NCBI GenBank assembly: GCA_021732545.1 | Contig: JAKFUW010000035.1 | Location: 1 to 7,816 of the forward strand | Direction of reading: 5' to 3' | Length of the DNA stretch: 7,816 bases | DNA from: Alphaproteobacteria bacterium | GTDB lineage: Bacteria; Pseudomonadota; Alphaproteobacteria; Rickettsiales; UBA3002 | Shown here: positions 1 to 6,247 of the stretch, one piece after another | Layout: every line of letters begins with the position of its first letter | How positions within the stretch are numbered: the stretch's first letter is position 1 | The notes under the pieces: generated by a model | Databases searched by the model: none | What the model was told of the DNA's origin: nothing | What the model saw: the letters and a program-made list of their open reading frames with translations, nothing else | Position numbers and translations under genes: made by a program

Positions 1-944
1 TGCAAGCGCACCATATCTAGCCCCTTGATCATTTCTTTCACGGGATGTTCAACTTGCAGCCGCGTATTCATTTCCAAAAAATAAAATTTCCCATCGGCAT
101 CGAGCATAAATTCAATGGTGCCAGCACCCACATAGCCGATTTTTTTGCATAGATTAAGAGCCGTTTGAGTTAGTTTTTTGCGCAGTGCTTCATCGACTGC
201 CACGCTTGGTGATTCTTCGATGATTTTTTGATGGCGGCGCTGAATTGAGCATTCACGCTCAAACAAATGAAGGTGATTGCCATGGGTATCAGACATCACC
301 TGCACCTCAATATGGCGCGGTTCAACCAGATATTTTTCGATGAACATGCGATCATCGCCAAAAGCATTCATCGCTTCAGATTTAGCTTGATGGAGTGCGG
401 CGATAAAATCGCCCGCTTCATCCACGCGCCGCATGCCTTTGCCGCCGCCACCGGCACTGGCTTTGACCATGATTGGGAAACCAATTTTGATCGCTTCATC
501 AAGCAGTGTTTTTTCATCTTGTGACTTACCATTATAGCCTGGAATCAGCGGCACACCGGCTGCTATTGCAATCTCGCGCGAGGCCATTTTATCGCCCATT
601 TTTTCAATGACATCAGAGGGTGGGCCGATGAAAATGAGTCCTGCTGTTGCTACTGCTTTGGCGAATGCTGCATTTTCGGATAAAAATCCATAGCCCGGAT
701 GAATGGCATCGGCTTTAGCCGCGAGCGCGATATCAATAATTGTTTGCTGATTTAAATAGGTTTCGGCGAGTGTTCCACTGCCCAAACCATAGGATTCATC
801 GGCGAGTGACGCGTGGGGGAGTGACGCATCGTGATCGCTGTAGATACTGATGGCTGTGATATTCATATCGCGGCACGTTGCAATCATCCGCACTGCAATT
901 TCACCACGATTCGCAACTAATATGCGGCGAATTTTTGTGCTCAT
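1..944 (-). CDS. liuD: Methylcrotonyl-CoA carboxylase alpha subunit (biotin carboxylase part), 3' end cut by the window
   Basis: Only the first 314 codons are present; the reading frame is open to the left edge with no frameshift. It encodes the ATP-grasp biotin carboxylase module, which carboxylates biotin with ATP and bicarbonate. Visible signatures: N-terminal ILVANRGEIAVR (8-19), HPGYGFLSEN (82-91), MGDK with K119, the glycine-rich ATP loop SAGGGGKGM (163-171, preceded by K161), ECSIQRRHQK (231-240), E278, and EMNTRLQVEHP (291-301) with the E291, N293, R295 and E299 counterparts of E. coli AccC E288, N290, R292 and E296. The missing part should hold the rest of the carboxylase domain and a biotinyl domain with the modified lysine. 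AccC-like motifs alone do not separate MCC from propionyl- or acetyl-CoA carboxylase; the adjacent mccB, liuC and dehydrogenase genes make MCC alpha (LiuD/MccA) the best reading. The ATG overlaps the stop of liuC in ATGA, so translation is probably coupled. The cytoplasmic enzyme would pair with the beta subunit encoded two genes upstream. Confidence 0.93.
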   Translation of the reverse strand, partial: MSTKIRRILVANRGEIAVRMIATCRDMNITAISIYSDHDASLPHASLADESYGLGSGTLAETYLNQQTIIDIALAAKADAIHPGYGFLSENAAFAKAVATAGLIFIGPPSDVIEKMGDKMASREIAIAAGVPLIPGYNGKSQDEKTLLDEAIKIGFPIMVKASAGGGGKGMRRVDEAGDFIAALHQAKSEAMNAFGDDRMFIEKYLVEPRHIEVQVMSDTHGNHLHLFERECSIQRRHQKIIEESPSVAVDEALRKKLTQTALNLCKKIGYVGAGTIEFMLDADGKFYFLEMNTRLQVEHPVKEMIKGLDMVRL

Positions 945-1705
945 GAGGTGCACCAGTTTTGTTTGCGCTTATTCAAAAAAGCATCCAAACCTTCTTGCGC
1001 TTCGTTACCCACACGGATGGTTGCAATCAAATGTTCGGTGAAGGATTGATGTTCATGTACGGCACCAATTTTCGCAATCAGCGCTTTAGCATGTGCGATT
1101 GCCTGTGGCGCGGCTGATAAAAAATCAGCGACGATTGATTCGAGTTTAGCTGATGTATGTATGTGATGAATTAAGCCAATTTTCAATGCATGATGTGCAT
1201 CGAATTTTCGCCCCGATAAAAACAAATCGCGCGCATGGGATTCTCCGATTTTTGCTAGCACATAAGGTGCAATGACAGCTGGGATTAATCCGAGTTTCAC
1301 TTCCGTCAAACCAAACATCGCATCATCCGATGCAATTACCACATCGCTTACGGCAGCGAGCCCTGTGCCACCTCCAAATGCCACACCACGAACCATGCTC
1401 ACCACTGGTTTGGGGCATTGGTTGATGGTAGAAAACATACGCGATAAAATATGAGCATGTGATAGATTTTCATCGACTGTTGCATCTTTCGATGCTTTCA
1501 TTTCTTCTAAATCAGCACCAGCACAAAAGGATTTTCCTGAACCTTGCAGGATAATCACGCGAATGGAAGAATCATTGCCAAGTGCTGTAAATATTTCGGT
1601 AAGCTCAACCATCATCGCGCGGTTAAATGCGTTGTGAACATCAGCTCGATTAAGGATGATGGTGGTAACGCCACGATCATCGTTTTGTACGACAATTGAG
1701 CTCAT
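941..1705 (-). CDS. liuC: Methylglutaconyl-CoA hydratase (crotonase family)
   Basis: This 254-residue crotonase-fold protein has the usual family length. It would hydrate 3-methylglutaconyl-CoA to HMG-CoA in leucine breakdown. Motifs: HNAFN (24-28), the oxyanion-hole segment SFCAGADLEEM (59-69), GVAFGGGTGLA (107-117), and LTEVKLGLIPAVIAPYV (133-149), in which E135 matches the second catalytic Glu of enoyl-CoA hydratases (rat Glu164). The PAVIAPYV stretch and the C-terminal EGLDAFLNKRKQNW resemble Pseudomonas-type LiuC as I recall it, rather than generic crotonases, which have PGAGGTQ at this place. G115 sits where classic hydratases have the first catalytic Glu (rat Glu144). The gene lies 2 nt after mccB and overlaps liuD by 4 nt, which supports the specific role. 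The ribosome site is weak (GGATG, about 7 nt upstream, inside mccB), so coupling to mccB translation is likely. A generic enoyl-CoA hydratase is the alternative. Confidence 0.9.
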   Translation of the reverse strand: MSSIVVQNDDRGVTTIILNRADVHNAFNRAMMVELTEIFTALGNDSSIRVIILQGSGKSFCAGADLEEMKASKDATVDENLSHAHILSRMFSTINQCPKPVVSMVRGVAFGGGTGLAAVSDVVIASDDAMFGLTEVKLGLIPAVIAPYVLAKIGESHARDLFLSGRKFDAHHALKIGLIHHIHTSAKLESIVADFLSAAPQAIAHAKALIAKIGAVHEHQSFTEHLIATIRVGNEAQEGLDAFLNKRKQNWCTS

Positions 1706-1707
1706 GG

Positions 1708-3315
1708 TTACATCCGAAACACGCCAAAGCGTGTGTGTGGTGTGTGTGCGGGTGTCATTGCCAGCGCTAATCCTAGCATATCGCGGGTGTGGAGCGGGTT
1801 GATGATGCCATCATCCCATAGGCGCGAGGTGCTATAATAGGCGCTGTTTTGGCGTTCGAATTGCAAGGTGGTGGGACGTTTGAAATCTGCTGATTCTTCC
1901 GTCGTCATCAATGGTTTTCCTTGCGCCTGCAATGATTGATCACGCACGGTGGCAAGCACGCCTGCGGCCTGCTCGCTGCCCATCACTCCGATGCGCGCAT
2001 TCGGCCACATGAACATCAGGCGAGGATCGTAAGCGCGGCCACACATGCCATAGTTTCCGGCGCCATAGGACGCACCAATCACCACGGTGAATTTAGGGAC
2101 ATTTGCGTTGGATACGGCCATTACCATTTTCGCGCCATGCTTTGCGATACCCTCGGCTTCAGCTTGGCGGCCAACCATGAATCCGGTGATATTTTGCAAG
2201 AATATAATCGGTGTATTTCGGGCGCAACATAGCTGCACAAAATGTGCACCTTTGGTTGCGCTATCAGAAAATAACACGCCATTATTAGCGATGATGCCGA
2301 CATTGATGCCGTGTAGATGTGCGAATCCACAGACGAGTGTTTCGCCATAATGACGCTTGAATTCATGGAACGCTGAGCCATCGACCATGCGCGCAATGAT
2401 GTTGCGAATATCAAACGGTGTTCGGGTGCAGTCGATGGGCAGGATACCCAGCATTTCTTGCGGATCATAGAGAGGTGGCAACGATTCGCGAATGGGTGCA
2501 GTGCGTACAGGTTGTGGGACGGTTTCCAGAATGTTGCGTGCAATTATCAGAGCGTCCGCTTCATTGGCTGCGCGGTGGTCGGCCACGCCAGAAAGCGCCG
2601 TATGCACATGCGCGCCACCTAAATCTTGCGCGGATACATCTTCGCCAGTTGCGGCTTTCACCAGCGGTGGGCCTGCCAAAAAGATGGTACCATTTTCTTG
2701 AACAATAATGGTTTCATCCGACATCGCGGGAACATAAGCGCCACCCGCCGTGCATGAGCCCAACACCGCCGCAATTTGAGGGATTCCTGCAGCAGACATC
2801 TGCGCCTGATTATAAAAAATGCGCCCAAAATGATCACGATCCGGGAAGACTTCGTCTTGCATCGGCAGATAAGCACCGCCCGAATCAACGAGATAAATAC
2901 ACGGTAAATGATTCTCCAAAGCAATCTGCTGCGCGCGCAAATGTTTTTTAACGGTGAGTGGAAAATAGGTGCCGCCTTTTACCGTCGCATCGTTACACAC
3001 CACCATACATGGCTGGCCGTGAATATGGCCGATGCCCGTGATGATGCCTGCGCTCGGCACCACGCTGTCATAGAGTTCCCACGCGGCTAGCGGGCTGAGT
3101 TCAATGAAGGGCGACCCCGCATCGAGCAGTTGGTTGATGCGCGCAAGAGGGAGTGCTTTGCCGCGCTCATGGTGCTTGGCAACCGCTGCCTCGCCTCCGC
3201 CTTTTTTCACCGCATTCACATGCGACTCATGTTCGGCGATTAATGCACGGTGATGCGCATCGTTGGCTTTGAATTCAGCGCAATGTGGGTTGATGCTATT
3301 GGGCAGAATGTCCAT
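1708..3315 (-). CDS. liuB: Methylcrotonyl-CoA carboxylase beta subunit (carboxyltransferase)
   Basis: This complete 535-residue carboxyltransferase, normal for MCC beta, transfers the carboxyl group from carboxybiotin on the alpha subunit to 3-methylcrotonyl-CoA. The N-terminal half contains KGGTYFPLTVKKHLRA (113-128), DSGGAYLPMQDEVFPDRDHFG (from 144), the oxyanion-hole loop SCTAGGAYVPAMSDE (187-201) and GPPLVKAATGE (215-225). The C-terminal half has ITGFMVGRQAE (376-386), the second oxyanion loop GASYGAGNYGMCGRAYDPR (414-432), MWPNARIGVMG (436-446) and YYSTSRLWDDGII near 493-505. This pattern is that of MCC beta rather than propionyl-CoA carboxylase beta. Minor departures: Met152 where many homologues have Arg (LPRQ), and IINP where many have IIDP. 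The ATG lies 3 nt after the dehydrogenase stop, with a weak GGATG site in the end of that gene. Also called mccB. Confidence 0.95.
   Translation of the reverse strand: MDILPNSINPHCAEFKANDAHHRALIAEHESHVNAVKKGGGEAAVAKHHERGKALPLARINQLLDAGSPFIELSPLAAWELYDSVVPSAGIITGIGHIHGQPCMVVCNDATVKGGTYFPLTVKKHLRAQQIALENHLPCIYLVDSGGAYLPMQDEVFPDRDHFGRIFYNQAQMSAAGIPQIAAVLGSCTAGGAYVPAMSDETIIVQENGTIFLAGPPLVKAATGEDVSAQDLGGAHVHTALSGVADHRAANEADALIIARNILETVPQPVRTAPIRESLPPLYDPQEMLGILPIDCTRTPFDIRNIIARMVDGSAFHEFKRHYGETLVCGFAHLHGINVGIIANNGVLFSDSATKGAHFVQLCCARNTPIIFLQNITGFMVGRQAEAEGIAKHGAKMVMAVSNANVPKFTVVIGASYGAGNYGMCGRAYDPRLMFMWPNARIGVMGSEQAAGVLATVRDQSLQAQGKPLMTTEESADFKRPTTLQFERQNSAYYSTSRLWDDGIINPLHTRDMLGLALAMTPAHTPHTRFGVFRM
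1719..1734 (-). other. Small stem-loop at the mccB-liuC junction
   Basis: ACACGC (1719-1724) and GCGTGT (1729-1734) form a perfect 6-bp stem with a 4-nt loop inside the last codons of mccB, 13 nt before the liuC start codon. It directly abuts a run of TG dinucleotides reaching about 1749. Ribosomes finishing mccB would open it, which fits coupled translation, but the stem could also be a chance product of the repetitive sequence. Confidence 0.35.
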
Positions 3316-3318
3316 GCG

Positions 3319-4515
3319 TTAGCATCCAATCTGGCGGGCGATGATGAGTTTCTGGATTTCGGAAGTGCCTTCGCCGATTTGCAAAATGCGTTGGTCGCGC
3401 CAGAAACGCTCAACGTGATAGTCTTTCATCAGGCCGTAGCCGCCGTGGATTTGAATCGCGTGATCGGTCACTTCGCCCGCCACTTGCGATGCAAACCATT
3501 TGGCCATTGCCACTTCTTTGGTGATGATTTGACCTGTATCCTGCATCCACGCCACGCGGTAAAGCATGGTGCGCGCCACTTCGATTTTAGTCGCCATTTC
3601 GGCGAGCATGAAACTGATGGCTTGGAACTTGCCGATGGGTTGGCCAAATTGCTGGCGTTCGTTGGCATAGGCCAGTGCTAGTTCATACGCGCCTTGGGCC
3701 GCGCCAACGGCCATGGCGGCGATACCGATTTTGCCGCGATCAAGCGTGGCGAGCATTTGTTTAGATCCGCTGCCGCGCACGCCCAACATGGCGCTATCTG
3801 GCACAAAGCAATCATCGAAATAAAGCTCGGCGGTGTCCGATGCACGCCACATCAATTTGCCATGCATGGTTTTTGAGTTGAGGCCAGCATTGCCGCGCTC
3901 AACAATGAAGCAGGTGAATTCGGGTTTGCCGGTTTCGTCGCGACCACTAACAGCTTGTACGGTGACGCCTTTATTGAGTGCGCAGGATGCGTTGGTGATG
4001 AAAATTTTGGAGCCGTTAATGTTCCATCCGCCTTCGACCTTAGTGGCGGTGGTTTTGCTACCTCTGGAATCGGACCCTGCAGCGGGTTCGGTGAGTCCAA
4101 ATGCCCAAAGGCCATCACCAGTGCAAAGATTTGGGAGATATTGTTTGCGTTGCGCATCATTGCCAAAATAATAAAGTGGGCCGGTTCCCAGCGAATTATG
4201 CGCGGTGATGGTGGCGGCTTGCGAACCATCGACGCGGGCGAGTTCTTCGCACACAATGGCGTAAGACATATAATCAAGGCCTTGCCCGCCATATTCCGCG
4301 GGCACCACAATCCCAAACAGCCCAAGCTCGCCCATTTTGCGGGTGATGTCTTCGCTGAAAGTTTCGGCTTCATCGAGTGCTGCCGCCACAGGGCGAATTT
4401 CATGTTCAGCAAATTGGCGCACGCTATCACGCAGCATGCGGTGCATGGAGCCGAGATCAAAATTCATCGGCGCATCAGGATTATGCGGTGGGGTGTTGGG
4501 TGAGGCCAAGCTCAT
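3319..4515 (-). CDS. Acyl-CoA dehydrogenase in the isovaleryl-CoA dehydrogenase (liuA) position
   Basis: This 398-residue FAD flavoprotein would oxidise a short acyl-CoA to the 2-enoyl-CoA and pass electrons to electron-transfer flavoprotein. Landmarks: LGLFGIVVPAEYGGQGL (64-80), the FAD/substrate motif AFGLTEPAAGSDS (138-150), WNINGSKIFITNA (164-176), WRASDTAEL (223-231), NERQQFGQPI (285-294), QIHGGYGLMKDYHVERFWRD (from 355) and ILQIGEGTSEIQ (377-388). E382 aligns with the catalytic base of MCAD/SCAD-type enzymes. Classical isovaleryl-CoA dehydrogenases have IGAGTSE there and place the base in a DLER motif; here that region reads LDRGKIGIAA (258-267). Operon position still points to isovaleryl-CoA or another branched acyl-CoA as substrate. 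Start: the ATG at 4515 has AGGGAG 10 nt upstream and overlaps the synthetase gene by 35 nt. Met17 (ATG at 4467) begins the usual MNFDLG-like N-terminus but has no ribosome site that I can see. The family is certain; the substrate is an inference. Confidence 0.92.
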   Translation of the reverse strand: MSLASPNTPPHNPDAPMNFDLGSMHRMLRDSVRQFAEHEIRPVAAALDEAETFSEDITRKMGELGLFGIVVPAEYGGQGLDYMSYAIVCEELARVDGSQAATITAHNSLGTGPLYYFGNDAQRKQYLPNLCTGDGLWAFGLTEPAAGSDSRGSKTTATKVEGGWNINGSKIFITNASCALNKGVTVQAVSGRDETGKPEFTCFIVERGNAGLNSKTMHGKLMWRASDTAELYFDDCFVPDSAMLGVRGSGSKQMLATLDRGKIGIAAMAVGAAQGAYELALAYANERQQFGQPIGKFQAISFMLAEMATKIEVARTMLYRVAWMQDTGQIITKEVAMAKWFASQVAGEVTDHAIQIHGGYGLMKDYHVERFWRDQRILQIGEGTSEIQKLIIARQIGC

Positions 4516-6124
4516 CGATCATCTGCTCCCTGATTTTGAATTTTTGAATTTTACCGCTGACTGTTTGCGGAAATTCATCCACAAATATCACATATTTTGG
4601 TACTTTGTAATGGGCAAGTGTGGCTTTGCAATAATCGCGCACCACTTGTTGCTCGAGTGTGGCATTTGGCTTGCATCGCACCCACGCGCATAGCTCCTCA
4701 CCATATTTGGCATCGGGTAGCCCCACTACGCTTGCTTGTTCAATATCGGGATGGGTAAATAAATGCTCTTCAATTTCGCGCGGATAAATATTTTCGCCGC
4801 CGCGACACACCATATCTTTGATGCGCCCTGTAATCGAATAATTGCCATCGGCAAAGCGTGTGGCGATGTCACCGGTTTTCAGCCAACCTTGCGCGTCAAT
4901 AGCTTCGGCAGTAGCGGATAGGTTGTTATAATAGCCAAGCATCACGCCGTGGCCACGCACCCATAATTCGCCATGTTCGCCAGCGCCCATTTCGCGCCCA
5001 GTTTGTGGGCAGATCAGCTTGGCTTCAACGCCGTCAAGCTCACGTCCAACCGTGTTTACGCGCACATCCACCGTATCATCTACTCGTGTTTGCGTAATCA
5101 CAGGTGACGCTTCGGTGAGGCCATAAGCGATGGTGATTTCGGGCAGGTGCATCTCAATCATCACACGGCGCATGATCTCAATCGGGCAGGGGCTTCCCGC
5201 CATGATACCGCTGCGCAGCGAACTAAAATGACGCGCTGCAAAAGTTGGGTGTTGCAACATGGCGATGAACATCGTTGGCACGCCATAGAGCGTGGTACAC
5301 TGTTCGGATTCAATCGCATTGAGCGTTGCCTCAGGGTCAAAATATTCCGCTGGAATAATCATGGCGGCACCCCGCGTAATGGCGCCCAATGTGCCCATTA
5401 CCAACCCAAAACAATGATAATAGGGAACGGGAATACACATGCGATCAATGTCGGTGATGTTCTGACAACCCGTCACATAAAACGCATTCATCAGCATGTT
5501 GCGATGGGTGAGCAGTGCGGCTTTCGCAAAGCCCGTGGTGCCAGAGGTGTATTGGATGTTGATGGCATCATTCGCGTTACAGTTGTTTTCAGTGTTGTGC
5601 AAAACAGTGTCATCTACCATAAAACTCATCGCGCAAAAATCCTGCCAATCGATCATGCCCTCAGAGGTTAGCCCTCGCATATTAACCACCAGCCGCAACA
5701 AGGGAATATCCGCGCGGTTTAATTGCGCTAGTGTATCGTGATAGTTGCTGGATTTAAAATGATCGATTAAAAACAGCGCCGCAATGTTGCCATGCCTTAA
5801 CACATAAGCCAATTCCGATACGCGGTAGGCGGGGTTGATGGTGACAAACACCGCGCCGATGCGCGCGCACGCCAGTTGCACTATCGGCCATTGCGGAATA
5901 TTCGTTGCCCAGCACGCCACATGATTGCCTTTGCCAATGCCATGAGCCAGCAAGGCTTTGGCGGCGTTGTCGACTTGTGCGTCGAGTTCGGAGTAGCTCA
6001 GTTTTATATTTAATTGCGGAAAAATAAGTGCATCATGGTCAGCAAATCGCTGCGCGGTTTGGCGCAGCACCTGCCCTATGGTCAGGCCATCGACCCAGCA
6101 AATTTGTTTTTCGTCTGATGCCAT
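4481..6124 (-). CDS. AMP-binding acyl-CoA synthetase, ACSF2-like
   Basis: This 547-residue member of the ANL superfamily would activate a carboxylic acid with ATP to an acyl-adenylate and then a CoA thioester. Motifs numbered from this start: P-loop YTSGTTGFAKAALLTHRN (192-209), PVPYYHCFG (241-249), GVPTMFIAML (290-299), SGIMAGSPCPIEIM (314-327), AYGLTEASP (333-341), TGD (417-419), GRIKDMVCRGGENIYPREIEE (from 433) and TVSGKIQKFKIRE (521-533), whose K525 is the C-domain catalytic lysine. The motif set closely matches ACSF2-type medium-chain synthetases. The P-loop reads FAKA where most members have xPKG. Start choice: an in-frame ATG at 6151 exists, but its nine extra codons lie inside the palindromic repeat; the ATG at 6124 has AAGAGG just upstream. 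It is the first gene of the tightly packed block, so it probably feeds the pathway. Isovalerate, another branched or medium-chain acid, or acetoacetate are candidate substrates; sequence alone does not decide. Confidence 0.9.
   Translation of the reverse strand: MASDEKQICWVDGLTIGQVLRQTAQRFADHDALIFPQLNIKLSYSELDAQVDNAAKALLAHGIGKGNHVACWATNIPQWPIVQLACARIGAVFVTINPAYRVSELAYVLRHGNIAALFLIDHFKSSNYHDTLAQLNRADIPLLRLVVNMRGLTSEGMIDWQDFCAMSFMVDDTVLHNTENNCNANDAINIQYTSGTTGFAKAALLTHRNMLMNAFYVTGCQNITDIDRMCIPVPYYHCFGLVMGTLGAITRGAAMIIPAEYFDPEATLNAIESEQCTTLYGVPTMFIAMLQHPTFAARHFSSLRSGIMAGSPCPIEIMRRVMIEMHLPEITIAYGLTEASPVITQTRVDDTVDVRVNTVGRELDGVEAKLICPQTGREMGAGEHGELWVRGHGVMLGYYNNLSATAEAIDAQGWLKTGDIATRFADGNYSITGRIKDMVCRGGENIYPREIEEHLFTHPDIEQASVVGLPDAKYGEELCAWVRCKPNATLEQQVVRDYCKATLAHYKVPKYVIFVDEFPQTVSGKIQKFKIREQMIDELGLTQHPTA
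4526..4531 (-). promoter_or_regulatory. Ribosome binding site AGGGAG for the acyl-CoA dehydrogenase
   Basis: AGGGAG on the minus strand lies within the 3' end of the synthetase gene, 10 nt before the ATG at 4515. It supports an overlapping start for the dehydrogenase. The alternative start at 4467 has no comparable site. Confidence 0.5.
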
Positions 6125-6128
6125 AGCG

Positions 6129-6134
6129 CCTCTT
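6129..6134 (-). promoter_or_regulatory. Ribosome binding site AAGAGG that decides the synthetase start
   Basis: AAGAGG on the minus strand lies 4 nt before the ATG at 6124, directly beside the repeat element. It favours this start over the ATG at 6151, which lies in the loop-proximal part of a hairpin and has no purine-rich site. The spacing is slightly short but workable. Confidence 0.6.
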
Positions 6135-6210
6135 ATTGTGTCATGCCGCATTTATTGCGGCATCCCCATCCAGCATGAGGGAGCCCCCGCAACAAGTGCG
6201 GGGTGACAAT
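6135..6210. repeat. 76-bp palindromic element made of two inverted hairpin units
   Basis: The ends are imperfect inverted repeats (ATTGTGTCA at 6135-6143 and TGACAAT at 6204-6210). Inside are two hairpins: TGCCGCA 6144-6150 with TGCGGCA 6156-6162 (loop 6151-6155), and CCCCGCA 6185-6191 with TGCGGGG 6197-6203 (loop 6192-6196). The left unit read on the plus strand and the right unit read on the minus strand agree at 19 of 27 positions, and two of the differences are paired substitutions that keep the stem. Such GTCA-bounded GC hairpins look like the dispersed intergenic repeats of many proteobacterial genomes. No run of T follows either hairpin in the direction of transcription, so it does not look like a simple intrinsic terminator. 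The window holds only this one copy. Confidence 0.75.
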
Positions 6211-6247
6211 AAAATGAATGAGAAAAATAGAGTGGAAAAGTCATAAT

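Noticed and set aside
267..524. An 85-codon plus-strand frame opposite the biotin carboxylase
   Set aside because: It lies opposite conserved ATP-grasp coding sequence and has no independent support.
3852..4503. Long alternative frames on both strands (202 and 182 codons) inside the acyl-CoA dehydrogenase
   Set aside because: Both lie within a clear acyl-CoA dehydrogenase reading frame, have no recognisable motifs and no convincing ribosome sites.
5147..5671. A 174-codon plus-strand frame inside the synthetase gene
   Set aside because: It is antisense to the core adenylation motifs; composition and lack of motifs mark it as spurious.
6144..6203. Hairpins after the aldehyde dehydrogenase as an intrinsic terminator
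   Set aside because: The stems are GC-rich but no T tract follows on the minus strand, and the paired-unit layout fits a dispersed repeat better.
6152..6247. A promoter for the synthetase-led operon
   Set aside because: I found no -35/-10 pair with acceptable sequence and spacing in this gap; a promoter may exist but I cannot support one.
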